Shown here: in pieces, positions 24,631 through 34,600 of the stretch
How the letters are laid out: each line of letters starts with the position of its first letter
Position numbering within the stretch: position 1 is the first letter of the stretch
Assembly: GCA_964474655.1 (NCBI GenBank)
Contig: CAYYTU010000002.1
Coordinates: 1-64,000, forward strand
Reading direction: 5' to 3'
From: CAYYTU01 sp964474655
GTDB lineage: Bacteria > Chloroflexota > Anaerolineae > B4-G1
Length of the DNA stretch: 64,000 nucleotides
The notes under the pieces: model-generated
Databases searched by the model: none
What the model was told of the DNA's origin: nothing
What the model saw: the letters and a program-made list of their open reading frames with translations, nothing else
Position numbers and translations under genes: made by a program

Positions 24631-26103
24631 TCAGTGCCTGGGCAAAGATTCTATACTCAAAGCGTCGACGATTTCCTCCATCGCCAAAGCACGTGAACCC
24701 TTGACCAGGACGACTTCCTCGCCCGTCATCAGCTGCTCCAACAGATCGATCGCCTCCTCGTTATCATCCACCATGTGGACCACATCGGGCGACATGCCCC
24801 ACCGAACAGCGGTTTCGCCGATGATACGCCCAAGGGAACCGACCGTGATCAATACATCGGCCACATCCAACGCCCGCATCCCCACCTTCTCGTGCCCAGC
24901 TCGCTCGTAATTACCCAGCTCCAACATATCGCCCAAGACCGCAATCTTACGACCGTTGAGATCCTCAAGCAGGTTAAGCGCCGCGATGGTAGAAGCCGGA
25001 CTGGCGTTGTACGTATCATCCAAAATAGTCGAGCCATGCGGCCCTTGAACCGCGACCAAGCGCAGCTGGGACGAAGGTTCGATGCCGCGCAGCCCCTCAA
25101 TGATCTCCTGCCAGCTCAAACCCTCAATCAGGCCCACGGCAGCCGCCCGCAGCGCCGTATGGACCGAATGACGGCCCAGCAGCGGGACCCGCACGTGGAG
25201 CGTCTCGCCTTGATAATGGAGCCGAAAGTGAACCCCATCTAATCCCAGGCTTTCGATCTGATCGGCCCAAAGATCGGCGTCTGGCGAGAGGCCGTAGTAG
25301 AAGACCCGGGCCTCGGTCGAATCCGCCATACCGCGCACACGCCGATCATCGTAGTTGAGGATAGCCACGCCATCGGGCGCCGGCGGCAACGCCTCCACCA
25401 GTTCGGTCTTGGCCACCACAATCCGCTCGATGGAGCCGGCCCGCTCCAAATGGACTGGTCGGATGATGGTCACCACCCCCACGTGCGGCTGCCCCATCCG
25501 AGCCAGATCGGAGATCTCACCCACGTCGTACATCCCCATCTCCAAAACAGCGCGCTCGTGCTCACCGGTCAGATGGAGCAAAGCCAGCGGCAGACCAATC
25601 TCGTTATTGTAGCTGGCTTCGCTCTTGAGCGTCCCGTAGCTACGCGCCAGCACCGCCGCCGCGATCTCCTTCGTGGTCGTCTTGCCCACGCTGCCGGTGA
25701 CGCCGATCACCCGCAACTGTTGTTGAGCCCGTCGCCAGAACGTAGCAGCCTGCTGCAACGCCTCCAGCGTGCTGTCCACCCGGATGACCAGCGGCAGCGT
25801 CGGCTGCCAGGCGCGGACGGCAGAAGCCGCCTCGCTGCACTCCAGGCCAGACAGATCGAGCACGCTGGCCTCAACTGCCACGTCGCGCTCGACCAGAGCA
25901 GCTACAGCGCCCCGCGAGAACGCATCGCCGACGAAGTCGTGACCGTCCACGTTCTCACCCTCGAAGGCGACGAACAAGGCCCCCGGCTCCGCATCCCGCG
26001 AATCGATCACCGTGGTCGAGACCACCTGATGCCAGTCGCCGGGCCGCGCACCACTCAGCCCTTCAATCACATCCGCCAACGTCAGCTTACCCACACCCAC
26101 CAC
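24631..26103 (-). CDS. murF: UDP-MurNAc-tripeptide--D-Ala-D-Ala ligase
   Basis: 490 residues. N-terminal substrate domain (DSRDAEPGALFVAFEG), ATPase loop VIGVTGSVGKTTTKEIAAAVL, YNNEIGLPLALL, EMGMYDVGEI, and the C-terminal ILDDTYNASPAS segment. It completes the pentapeptide by adding the Ddl product. It starts directly at the ftsI stop (GTG GTG after TGA), so coupling is likely. No murE lies between ftsI and murF, where many bacteria have it, so the third-residue ligase must be encoded elsewhere. Confidence 0.95.
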   Translation of the reverse strand: MVGVGKLTLADVIEGLSGARPGDWHQVVSTTVIDSRDAEPGALFVAFEGENVDGHDFVGDAFSRGAVAALVERDVAVEASVLDLSGLECSEAASAVRAWQPTLPLVIRVDSTLEALQQAATFWRRAQQQLRVIGVTGSVGKTTTKEIAAAVLARSYGTLKSEASYNNEIGLPLALLHLTGEHERAVLEMGMYDVGEISDLARMGQPHVGVVTIIRPVHLERAGSIERIVVAKTELVEALPPAPDGVAILNYDDRRVRGMADSTEARVFYYGLSPDADLWADQIESLGLDGVHFRLHYQGETLHVRVPLLGRHSVHTALRAAAVGLIEGLSWQEIIEGLRGIEPSSQLRLVAVQGPHGSTILDDTYNASPASTIAALNLLEDLNGRKIAVLGDMLELGNYERAGHEKVGMRALDVADVLITVGSLGRIIGETAVRWGMSPDVVHMVDDNEEAIDLLEQLMTGEEVVLVKGSRALAMEEIVDALSIESLPRH

Positions 26104-27822
26104 TCACCTCACTGCCTCTGCTACTCCTACCTCATCCCCGGGCGGAATACCCAGCACGGGGAAGAGCCGCGACGCCAACCGTTGGAACGTTGGGGCCGCC
26201 GTGTGGGAAGCCCAGGTCGATGTCTGCGGCCGATCCAGCTTGACCAGAATGATCACCTGCGGATCAGATACCGGCCCAAACCCTACGAAAGAGGTAATCG
26301 TCTCATCCTTCGCATACCCGCCGGGAATGGGGACCTGGGCCGTGCCCGTCTTACCCGCCACCTGATACCCCTCCACCTGCGCCTCAGGGACGCCGTCTTC
26401 CACCGTGCGCGCCAACAGGTCCGTCAAAGTGCGAGCCGTCTCCGGCGATATGACCTGGCCCTCGACCACCGGCTGATGGGTTGAGATTGTGCCGTCGAAC
26501 CTGACGCGCCGATCCACAATGTAAGGCCGCAAGCGCACCCCATCGTTGGCCACCGTCGCCACTGCAGTGATCATCTGAAGCGGCGTCACGGCCACGGCCT
26601 GCCCAAACGCATTCACTCCCAGGTTAGAAGCATACCAATGCTCGTAATCGCTCGGCAGCCACAAACGCCCTTTGATCTCCCCCGCCAAGTCGATCCCTGT
26701 CAGTTGCCCAATGCCAAAAGATTGGACGTAACGGTAGAACGTATCGGAGCCTGTCTGTACCGCCAGCCAGGCCGCGCCGACGTTCAGCGATTCGATCAGA
26801 ATATCGGCCACCGATTGCTCACCATAAGCATCGTGTGAGGCATTCTCGATCCGCCGGCCGCCCACTTCAATGTGCCCCTGGTCGTAATACGTCGTCTCCG
26901 GGGTCACGATTCCGGCATCCAATGCCGCCGCCACCGTCAAAATCTTGAACACAGAACCAGGCTCGTACTGCTGACTGATCGCCGGATCCTCGAAGGGGAC
27001 GTCGACATCGATGAAATCACCATACCGCTCTGGGTCATATTCTGGCCAGCTGGCCGAAGCCAGAATGCCAAACGTGCGCGGGTCCATCACAATGACCGTC
27101 CCCCCGCGCGCCTGATACTCCTGCACCGAACGAGCCAATTCCTCCTCGACGATGGCCTGTACCGTCCGATCAAGCGTCAGCTCCAGCGTAGCTCCCGGCT
27201 GAGGTAGCACGACCGGCACCACCTCCCAGGGGATCAGGTCGCCGACAGAATCCACCCGGGCCTCGCGCTCCGCCGGCTCGGGGCGCAGATAATCATCGTA
27301 GAAGCTCTCCACACCGTAATAACCCCGGCCCTCGGCGCTGGAGAAACCCAGTACGTGGGAGGCCAACGAGCCCTCCGGGTATGAGCGTATCCACTGCGGC
27401 CTGACGTCGATATGCGGTAGTTCCAGCGCTTCCAGCTCCCTCTTCGTCTCCTCAGAAACGGAAGATGCCAGCCTCACCCACCACTTGTCCACCGACAGCT
27501 TCCGCTCGAGATCATCGACCGAGGTGCCCAGCACCGGCGCCAGGATCGCCGCCAGCTCGCGTTTATTCGTCACCCGTTTCGGCGTCGCCTCGACGGCGTA
27601 GCGCACGAAGTTCCCGGCCAACACGTGCCCATCTCGATCGCGGATCACGCCGCGAGACGGTTCATCCACCATAACCGCCCGTCGGCGCTGGCGCTCGGCC
27701 CAGGCCTTATAATAATGATGATCGACAATCTGGATCTGCACCAGTCGCACCACGACGACCAGGGCGCAGCCGATCAGCAGAAGACCCAGGAATTGTAAAC
27801 GTCGTCGCGGCCCTTCACGCAT
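26104..27822 (-). CDS. ftsI: Septal peptidoglycan transpeptidase FtsI/PBP2-type
   Basis: 572 residues. Cytoplasmic tip and one transmembrane segment (about 9-27), class B PBP pedestal domain (PSRGVIRDRDGHVLAGN), then the transpeptidase domain. The catalytic SXXK lies in EPGSVFKIL, the SXN motif in ESLNVGAAW and the KTG motif in VAGKTGTAQVP. No PASTA repeats follow. It cross-links septal glycan with FtsW. It follows ftsL and is followed without a gap by murF. Confidence 0.95.
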   Translation of the reverse strand: MREGPRRRLQFLGLLLIGCALVVVVRLVQIQIVDHHYYKAWAERQRRRAVMVDEPSRGVIRDRDGHVLAGNFVRYAVEATPKRVTNKRELAAILAPVLGTSVDDLERKLSVDKWWVRLASSVSEETKRELEALELPHIDVRPQWIRSYPEGSLASHVLGFSSAEGRGYYGVESFYDDYLRPEPAEREARVDSVGDLIPWEVVPVVLPQPGATLELTLDRTVQAIVEEELARSVQEYQARGGTVIVMDPRTFGILASASWPEYDPERYGDFIDVDVPFEDPAISQQYEPGSVFKILTVAAALDAGIVTPETTYYDQGHIEVGGRRIENASHDAYGEQSVADILIESLNVGAAWLAVQTGSDTFYRYVQSFGIGQLTGIDLAGEIKGRLWLPSDYEHWYASNLGVNAFGQAVAVTPLQMITAVATVANDGVRLRPYIVDRRVRFDGTISTHQPVVEGQVISPETARTLTDLLARTVEDGVPEAQVEGYQVAGKTGTAQVPIPGGYAKDETITSFVGFGPVSDPQVIILVKLDRPQTSTWASHTAAPTFQRLASRLFPVLGIPPGDEVGVAEAVR

Positions 27823-27872
27823 CGAAAATCATTACTCCCACTCTACCCGGGGGAGGAATCTCACCCCCAGAC

Positions 27873-28196
27873 CTATTCGCCTCCGGCGATATACTCGATC
27901 TGCTCGGCCGGCACGAACCCCAGCTCGTCAGCCCGCTGTTGCAGGCGAGATATGGCACTGGCCCTGGCAATCTCCACTTCCAGCTGAGCGTTCTCCCGTT
28001 GGAGCCGGAAAAACGTCCGCTGCAGATCCTCGATATGTCGCCCCTGAGCGGCCGTGTGACTGACCAGCAACAAGTAGAGCACGCCCACCACGACCAACAG
28101 AACCACCGAAGCCGCCAGTCCCATTGCCACCCGCGGCCTCAGCTCCGAAGAGCCGCGTTTGACACCATGCGTGACCCATTCCATAAAACCCGTCAT
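27873..28196 (-). CDS. ftsL: FtsL-like septum protein
   Basis: 107 residues. Cytoplasmic N-terminus, one transmembrane segment (about 33-52), then an extracytoplasmic coiled coil (RHIEDLQRTFFRLQRENAQLE and on) ending with LGFVPAEQIEYI. This topology plus the position between rsmH and ftsI is diagnostic for FtsL, although sequence is poorly conserved. ATG 28196 is chosen, 4 nt after the rsmH stop; the frame is open further into rsmH but that is the shadow of rsmH. Confidence 0.82.
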   Translation of the reverse strand: MTGFMEWVTHGVKRGSSELRPRVAMGLAASVVLLVVVGVLYLLLVSHTAAQGRHIEDLQRTFFRLQRENAQLEVEIARASAISRLQQRADELGFVPAEQIEYIAGGE

Positions 28197-28200
28197 TATC

Positions 28201-29184
28201 TCAACCCCCGTAGTCTGACGCGGGCGGCAAACGCTCGGCCACCCGCATACGGGCCGAGCTCGCTCGCGGATTCGCCTCGACCTCCTCCTCCGTCGGGCGA
28301 ATCGGTTTGCGCGTGATCTCTTGCAAGGTAGCGTGATGGTGACAGACGCAAACCGGTAACTCCTTGGAGCAGATGCAGTCACGACTCTCGCGGCGCGTAA
28401 AGCGCTTGACGATCCGATCTTCCAGCGAGTGGAAGCTGATCACCACCAGCCGTCCACCGGGCGCGAGGAGACTCACAGCCTGCGGCAAGGCCTCCTCCAG
28501 CGCTTTCAGCTCGTCATTGACCGCGATGCGCAGCGCCTGGAACGTCAGAGTCGCCGGATGGAGCCGTCCCCGGCGTCGGCCCACTGCCTGCTTGATGACG
28601 TCGGAAAGATCGCTCGTCGTCTCAATCGGACGAGCCTCGACGATCGCTCGAGCGATGCGGCGCGATTGGCGTTCCTCGCCGTAGCGATAGAGAATGTCCG
28701 CCAGCTCCTCGGCCGGCAAGTGATTGACCAGATAGGCCGCCGTGGGGTCCGAACCGGTCGGATCGAAGCGCATATCAAGCGGGCCCTCCGTCATAAACGA
28801 GAAGCCGCGTGCCTCATCGGCCAGCTGGAGCGACGAGAGCCCCAGGTCGAAAAGCACGCCGTCGACTGGAAGAAAGTCATGCTTGTGCGCTACCGCCTCC
28901 AGCTGAGCGAACGAGCTGTGCACCAGCTCAAATCGTCCCTCGTAGGAGGCCAACCGGGAACGAGCTACCGCCAGCGCCGCCGGGTCCCGATCAAATCCCA
29001 GGAGCAGACCATCAGGAGCCGAGGCCGACAGAACCTCGATCGCGTGCCCGCCGCCCCCGACCGTGGTGTCGATGATGCGCTGGCCCGGCCCCACTTGCAG
29101 ACCCTCCAGCACTTCATCGACCAGCACCGGGACGTGAACGTCCTGCGGTTCGCCACCGCTCCCTTGAAGAGAAGGCGTATTCAT
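28201..29184 (-). CDS. rsmH: 16S rRNA (cytosine-N4)-methyltransferase RsmH (MraW)
   Basis: 327 residues. SAM-binding IIDTTVGGGGHAIEVL, FDRDPAAL, the family signature FDLGLSSLQLADEARGFSF, FQALRIAVNDELKAL and VISFHSLEDRIVK. The tail holds a Cys-rich segment (DCICSKELPVCVCHH). It methylates C1402 of 16S rRNA. ATG 29184 is chosen, 5 nt after the mraZ stop; an alternative 9 codons upstream would overlap mraZ. Second gene of the dcw operon, its standard place. Confidence 0.95.
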   Translation of the reverse strand: MNTPSLQGSGGEPQDVHVPVLVDEVLEGLQVGPGQRIIDTTVGGGGHAIEVLSASAPDGLLLGFDRDPAALAVARSRLASYEGRFELVHSSFAQLEAVAHKHDFLPVDGVLFDLGLSSLQLADEARGFSFMTEGPLDMRFDPTGSDPTAAYLVNHLPAEELADILYRYGEERQSRRIARAIVEARPIETTSDLSDVIKQAVGRRRGRLHPATLTFQALRIAVNDELKALEEALPQAVSLLAPGGRLVVISFHSLEDRIVKRFTRRESRDCICSKELPVCVCHHHATLQEITRKPIRPTEEEVEANPRASSARMRVAERLPPASDYGG

Positions 29185-29189
29185 CGCGG

Positions 29190-29618
29190 TCAGATGCCCA
29201 GTGCAGCCCATTCTTCAATGTTCGCCTGGTCGTCTTCGACCCGTTCGCGCTCCTCGGCCCAGATGTCTGGATCCCAAAGCTCGATGTAGGTGTTGAGACC
29301 GGCGACGACAGCTTCATCATCCAGCTCGGCATATTCCCGCAGACGTGGAGGAATCAGAATGCGGCCATGTGTATCCAGATCAACGTCGGAGGCGTTGGCA
29401 AACACCAGTCGGCGGAATGCACGAGCACGCCGGTCGGTCACCGGCAGCCCACTCACCTGGCTTGCCAGCTGCTCCCATTCGGGAAGGGGATAGATCGCCA
29501 GACAACGATCGAGCCCGCGGGTGACAACTAAACCAGTGTCCAAGTCCTCACGAAACTTGGCCGGGATAGTCAACCGACCCTTGCTGTCGATGACGTGAAT
29601 GAATTCTCCCAGAAACAT
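29190..29618 (-). CDS. mraZ: Transcriptional regulator MraZ
   Basis: 142 residues, two SpoVT/AbrB-type halves: FLGEFIHVIDSKGRLTIPAK at the N-terminus and VDLDTHGRILIPPRLREYA in the second half. MraZ binds repeated boxes upstream of its own gene and controls the dcw operon. ATG 29618 follows GGAAGG and is the normal family start; the longer frame to 29696 would cover the operator and promoter. First gene of the operon. Confidence 0.95.
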   Translation of the reverse strand: MFLGEFIHVIDSKGRLTIPAKFREDLDTGLVVTRGLDRCLAIYPLPEWEQLASQVSGLPVTDRRARAFRRLVFANASDVDLDTHGRILIPPRLREYAELDDEAVVAGLNTYIELWDPDIWAEERERVEDDQANIEEWAALGI

Positions 29619-29665
29619 GCGTGGCCTTCCCCGCGATGGAGCTCCAATTAGCCGTCGGTTAGCTT

Positions 29666-29690
29666 CCCACTTTGCCCCACTTCGTCCCAC
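29666..29690 (-). promoter_or_regulatory. Putative MraZ operator: three GTGGG boxes
   Basis: On the minus strand GTGGG occurs three times, each separated by exactly 5 nt (ACGAA, GCAAA), giving a 10-bp period. In E. coli, MraZ binds TGGGN repeats with 5-nt spacers upstream of mraZ. Here the boxes lie just downstream of the -10 box, in the first part of the transcript, about 48 nt before the ATG. Confidence 0.75.
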
Positions 29691-29700
29691 GAGCATCCCT

Positions 29701-29729
29701 ATTATACACTAACCCGCCACTTTTTTCCA
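29701..29729 (-). promoter_or_regulatory. Promoter of the dcw operon
   Basis: On the minus strand, TGGAAA (29724-29729), a 17-nt spacer and perfect TATAAT (29701-29706). The predicted transcript begins near 29694, immediately before the three GTGGG boxes, so bound MraZ would cover the start site. Confidence 0.7.
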
Positions 29730-29881
29730 GCGCAGGAGAAGGGATTTAAGGCCCTGAGCAGAAATTTTAAGGTTAGCAAACAACAAGACCGAGCCAACGA
29801 TAGCTAGGCTATCGACGACCCGGCCCGCCCGATTCGGTGCCAACGTCAGTACTTTCGGCCTAATGGTGCAACAAGCAACGT

Positions 29882-29904
29882 CGCCGGGGTCACAAACCCC
29901 AGCG
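29882..29904. repeat. GGGTTTG-type hairpin repeat
   Basis: CGCCGGGGTCACAAACCCC followed by AGCG is an imperfect palindrome of the same type as 6917-6935, 11632-11654 and 11699-11717. It lies just beyond the 3' end of the lipoprotein gene at 29930 on the minus strand and could help terminate it. Confidence 0.45.
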
Positions 29905-29929
29905 AAGCAGCTGGATGAGTAGATGCCTC

Positions 29930-30820
29930 CTATCGCCTATCGCGAACATCCTCCTCGGTGTTATCACGGCAGTCGTTATCCCTCAGCTCAGGGCTGGCGC
30001 TGGTGCCGATGGTGAGACCGATCTTATTCCGCATACACTCGTTCTGGCTCGCCTGCCCACTGCCGTTCTCCAGGTAGGCAATGCCGTAATCGTTCTCATT
30101 GCAGATGTTACGCTCCAGCGTCGGATGAGCTTCCACGGCCACGGCGATGCCAATTGCATTGCGTGCGCATTCGTTCTCGCGGGCCGCGCCGCCGGCGGTG
30201 CCCATATAGCCGATGCCGACCATCGCGTTGTCGGAACAGGAGTTCCGTTCCACGGTAGGATTGACCTGATTTTCTAGCAAAAGACCCGTATTGTCATTAT
30301 CCTCAAACACGCTGTCCGCCACCACGCCAGAGGTAGTGCCTCGCAGGCGCAACCCAGCTCGGTTACCCTTACCCTCCACGTAGACGGCGCCGGTGAAACG
30401 ACAATCAGATATATCGACCACGCCGCGTTCGATAACCACCACGTCGGCCATCATGTTGCCATCGTGACGGAAGGTGATGCCCTCCGCGGTGAACGAACCG
30501 CCACGATCGAAGCGCACCACGTAATCCTCCGCGCCGGATACGATCTCGGTCTCATCCATACCGGCCCCAATCAAAGCGATCGATTTATCGATCTCTAACC
30601 CATAGACTAGTCGATAGGTGCCCGGCCCCAGCGTAATGGTGGCTCCGGGCTCGACCATAGCCACGGCTTGCTCCAGCAAGTCGTAATCCCCGCTGCCGTC
30701 GGTCATGACGGTGACGTTATCTCGCGACGGGGTCGGCGTCGCGGTCGGCGTCGACGGCCCACACGCAGCGAGAACAGTCACGCCCAACAGAAAAGTTAGC
30801 AGCCCTTTGATAGTTCTCAT
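29930..30820 (-). CDS. Lipoprotein with right-handed parallel beta-helix repeats
   Basis: 296 residues. A lipoprotein signal peptide with lipobox VLAAC (Cys20) and a short Thr/Pro stretch are followed by DYDLLEQAVAMVEPGATITLGPG, the usual opening of NosD/pectate-lyase-like beta-helix proteins. From about residue 110 come coils of about 22-24 residues with repeated N-x-C/D-N-x turns (EDNDNTGLLL, ERNSCSDNAMVGIGY, ERNICNENDYGIAY). Such proteins often bind or cleave polysaccharides; no catalytic residues were identified. Probably anchored outside the cytoplasmic membrane. Monocistronic as far as can be seen. The 289 nt upstream (30821-31108) hold nothing recognised. Confidence 0.8.
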   Translation of the reverse strand: MRTIKGLLTFLLGVTVLAACGPSTPTATPTPSRDNVTVMTDGSGDYDLLEQAVAMVEPGATITLGPGTYRLVYGLEIDKSIALIGAGMDETEIVSGAEDYVVRFDRGGSFTAEGITFRHDGNMMADVVVIERGVVDISDCRFTGAVYVEGKGNRAGLRLRGTTSGVVADSVFEDNDNTGLLLENQVNPTVERNSCSDNAMVGIGYMGTAGGAARENECARNAIGIAVAVEAHPTLERNICNENDYGIAYLENGSGQASQNECMRNKIGLTIGTSASPELRDNDCRDNTEEDVRDRR

Positions 30821-31108
30821 TTTCTATACGCCACTCCTCAATCTATCCCAGCCAGATCAGCCCCCAGCCGTTCGCAACTGGCTTTCTTCCTCCTATAACC
30901 TGTCATCAAGATCGGACCAGATTGTGAGGACTCTCTGGGGCCGACAATCAGGTCACGTCACAGGAGGCATTCCTAAGCCCCCAAGAAAACAGGCGCTGAG
31001 CAAAAGCCCAACGCCCCAATCCAACCCCCACCACGCGCCTATGACCATCTTGTGAGGGGGAAGATTAGTTTTACTACCACCAGATGAGACTGTAAAACCA
31101 ACCACCCG

Positions 31109-31324
31109 CTAGGCGGATTGCCCCAGGCCCGTGATCTGCTTGAGCACGCCCAGGATGCCCAGCGTTACTTTGATCGCCTCACCAGGTTGGACCGAGGGCA
31201 ACTGCTCGTTGCCCTCCTCGTCGACTTCGACCTGAGCCGAACGCAGATAGAGGTAAGCAGCTCCTGCGCCCAGCAAACCGCCCAAAATACCACCTATGAT
31301 CATCACGCGCGTCTCCAATTTCAT
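31109..31324 (-). CDS. Small membrane protein of unknown function
   Basis: 71 residues. One glycine-rich transmembrane segment (about 8-27: IIGGILGGLLGAGAAYLYL), then a short acidic stretch and a second weakly hydrophobic region with VTLGILGVLKQITGLG. The ATG overlaps the stop of the preceding gene by one base (TGATG), and GGAGG sits 6 nt before it. Function unknown; coupling suggests it works with its partner at 31324-31611. A weak hairpin (CCGC-CTA-GCGG) followed by TTTT lies at its end. Confidence 0.6.
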   Translation of the reverse strand: MKLETRVMIIGGILGGLLGAGAAYLYLRSAQVEVDEEGNEQLPSVQPGEAIKVTLGILGVLKQITGLGQSA

Positions 31325-31611
31325 CAATTACCTCCTCGCTTCGTAAGTGCGCTAAGCCAAGTCTGGACAGTCGCCAGAACCGAGTGAACCACTAGAATGG
31401 GCTTCACGATCACTCCCATCGCCGACTCAACGGAGGAAAGCCCCAAGTTCAGATACTTCCGCGCCAGTCGCAGCCACGTCGGCAAATTATCGTGGCGCAG
31501 CAGATTCCACATCACATAGACCAGCCCGCCAAACAGCGCCAACGGGATCAAGGCCAAGACGAAAGCTTCGATGGTCAAGAGAATGACAGAGAGATCTCGC
31601 AGTACGTTCAT
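31324..31611 (-). CDS. Small membrane protein of unknown function
   Basis: 95 residues. An N-terminal long hydrophobic stretch (about 8-38) probably forms one or two helices, followed by an amphipathic region with RKYLNLGLSSVESAMGVIVKP. No recognised family. Preceded by AGGGG, and driven by a clear promoter whose -35 box lies at the very end of mfd. It forms a two-gene unit with the 71-residue protein. Confidence 0.6.
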   Translation of the reverse strand: MNVLRDLSVILLTIEAFVLALIPLALFGGLVYVMWNLLRHDNLPTWLRLARKYLNLGLSSVESAMGVIVKPILVVHSVLATVQTWLSALTKRGGN

Positions 31612-31665
31612 ATCAACGCCCCTATCCAGATGAGATAAAATCAGTCAAATACAGCATACGGTCTC

Positions 31666-31694
31666 AGTATAATCGTTCTGGCCTCATCCGTCAA
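31666..31694 (-). promoter_or_regulatory. Promoter of the two small membrane-protein genes
   Basis: On the minus strand, TTGACG (31689-31694), a 17-nt spacer and TATACT (31666-31671), both 5/6 matches. The -35 box overlaps the mfd stop codon, so the downstream pair can be expressed apart from mfd. Confidence 0.7.
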
Positions 31695-34600
31695 CCGCTT
31701 GCTGCCGCATCCAATGTCCGCGCGATCGTCTTCAAGATATCTACCAGCTCCTCGCGCCAGTCCGGCCCCATCGGCAGCCAGACGCCACGCCTACTGACGC
31801 TGGCTCGTCCATCCAGCGCGCGACGGAGCGTCTCGCGTGGCAAATCGCCGCGCCCAGAATGGAGCGCCAGGCGTTCGTTCTCCACCGTCACCACGCGCAT
31901 ACCGGCGTCGCGGGCCAGCGCTTTCAGCCGGAGCTGATAGATCAGGTTCTGCGTCGGCTGGGGCAGCGCTCCGAAGCGATCGGCGAGCTCAGTCGCCATA
32001 GCGTCGATTTCCTCCATCCCGTTGAGCTCGGCCAGGCGCCGATACATCTTCAACCGCAGCCGGGTATCGGACACATAGTCCTCCGGCAGGCGCACTGGGA
32101 TCGGCAGGTCGATGCGGATGTTAGTCAGCGGCTCCGGCGGCGGGGGCTTCCCCTCACGTTCCGCCCTCAGCTCCTCCACCGCCCGCGCCAGCAGCCGGGT
32201 GTAGAGATTGAAGCCGACGGCCGAAATATGGCCCGACTGCCGCGTGCCCAAGATGTCGCCAGCGCCGCGGATCTCCAGATCGCGCATCGCGATATCGTAC
32301 CCCTCGCCCAGACCACCTGCCTCGCGCATCGTCTCCAGCCGCTGACGCGCCTCCGGCGTGAGGCGGCTCGGCCGATCGTGGAAGAAGTAAGCGTAGGCCC
32401 GCTGCGCCGCCCGTCCCACGCGCCCCCGCAGCTGATAGAGCTGAGCCAGCCCCATCCGCCCGGCGCGCTCGACGATGAGCGTATTGGCATTGGGAATATC
32501 CAGCCCGCTTTCGATAATGGTGGTACAGAGCAGGACGTCGATCTCGCCGCCGACGAAGCGATGCATCGTCTCCTCCAGATCGGCCTCACGCATCTGACCG
32601 TGCGCCACGGCGAAGTCCGCCTCCGGCACCAGCCGTTCCAGCCGTCGACGCGCCGCCTGAATCGTCTGCACCCGATTATGAACGTAGAAGACCTGCCCGC
32701 CGCGTTCCAGCTCGCGCCAGATCGCCCGCTGCACCAGCGATGAATCGTACTCCCCCACGTAGTTCGAGACCGGCAAGCGTTCCTCGGGCGGGGTCTCGAT
32801 CACGCTGATGTCGCGGACGCCGGTCAGCGCCATATAGAGCGTGCGTGGAATCGGCGTGGCCGTCAAAGTTAGCACGTCGAGCTGCGTGCGCAACTGTTTG
32901 AACTTCTCCTTGTGCGTGACCCCGAAGCGCTGTTCCTCGTCGATAATCAGCAGCCCCAGGTCATCGAAGGCGACGTCATCCTGCAACAGCCGGTGCGTCC
33001 CAATCACAATGTCGATCCAGCCGCTGCGCAGCCCCTCCAGAATGTCCGCCTGCTCGGAACGGGTACGGAAGCGCGAGAGCATCTCCACCTCGACCGGGAA
33101 AGGCTCCAGTCGCTCCTGGAACGTGGCGTAATGTTGCTGAGCCAACACGGTGGTGGGCACCAGCACAGCGACCTGACGGCCGTCCATCACAGCTTTGAAG
33201 GCCGCCCGCAGCGCCACCTCGGTCTTGCCGTAGCCCACGTCGCCGCAGATCAGCCGATCAAGCGGCTGCGGGCTCTCCATATCCTCCTTCACCTCGGCGA
33301 TAGCTTCCAGCTGATCCGGAGTCTCGAAATAGGGGAAGGAAGCTTCCAGCTCCGCCTGCCAGGGTGTATCGGGGCTATAGACGTAGCCCTCGGCCAGCTC
33401 ACGGGCAGCATAGAGCTCCAGCAGCTCGCGGGCCACCTCCTCGACGGCCTTCTTGGTCCGCTCCCGGACGTCACGCCAGCGGGCCTTGCCCAGCGCGTTC
33501 AGGCGTGGCGTCCGAGCATCAGCCCCAATGTAGCGACTCAGCCGATCCGACTGGTAGATAGGTATAAACAGCTGATCCTTGCCCTTGTAATCGACCAGCA
33601 GATACTCCTGCTCGCCCCCCTCAAGGGAGCGCGTGACCAGCCCGCGGTAGATACCGATGCCGTACTCGACGTGGACCACGTAATCCCCAGGAGAAAGATC
33701 AGCGAAGTGAGATTCGGGAGCGGCCTTGCGGCGGTGGATCGGGCGGCGGGGCGCCGGACGACGCCAGCCGAAGATCTCCGCATCGGTCAGCAGGTGCGTG
33801 GCGGAAGCGGCGTGGCGCGGCGGCTGCAGGGTCCATCCTTCGGCCAACGCCCCCTGCAAGAAGGAGAGCGGAGCGCGCGGTGGTTGCTTCAGGGTCTCCA
33901 AAGGAGGGACGTAATCGTATCGCTCGCCCCAGAGATCGGCCAGCCGACGGGCCTGACGGCTGGCGACGACTACCCGATCCCCCAGGTCGAGCACGGACTT
34001 GATATGCTCCAGCACCGGTTTGAGCTGCCCGCCCAATCGTGGACCGGGGCGGAAGCAATCGGCCAGCTGCGAGGTGAGCGCCTCCTCGCCGTGGCTCAAG
34101 GTCAACATCAGCCGGTCTGTGGTCGCCTCGACCCACGCATCCCAGGTGGCATAAGGCAGCGGGTAGTCCGGCGGGAGCGCATCAGCGCTCTTGGCCTTGG
34201 CCCGCCGATCCAGCGCCTCCTCCTCCAGGCTGGCCCAGATGTCAGCCAAGGCCCAATCATCGTCGGCCGCAATCAGAGCCTCAGGGGGGAGGTAATCCAA
34301 CAGCGTGACGGTCTCGGCATAGAAGTAGGGCAAGTAGAACTCCAGCCCAGGGAACGGCGTGGCAGCTTCCAAGTTCTGGTGATGCTCTTCGAACTCGGCG
34401 CAAAGATCGGAGGGCAGATCGGTCTCCAACAGAGCGGCGACTTTCTCCGCTACGCGCGGGCCGTGGCGCGGGAGGGCCTCGCGGGCTGGAGTGATGGTGA
34501 TGCTCCTCACGCGCTGATCGGAGCGCTGGGTGGCGGGTTCGAAGCGGCGCAGCGACTCGATCTGATTGCCGAAGAGCTCGATTCGCACGGGCAGATCGTC

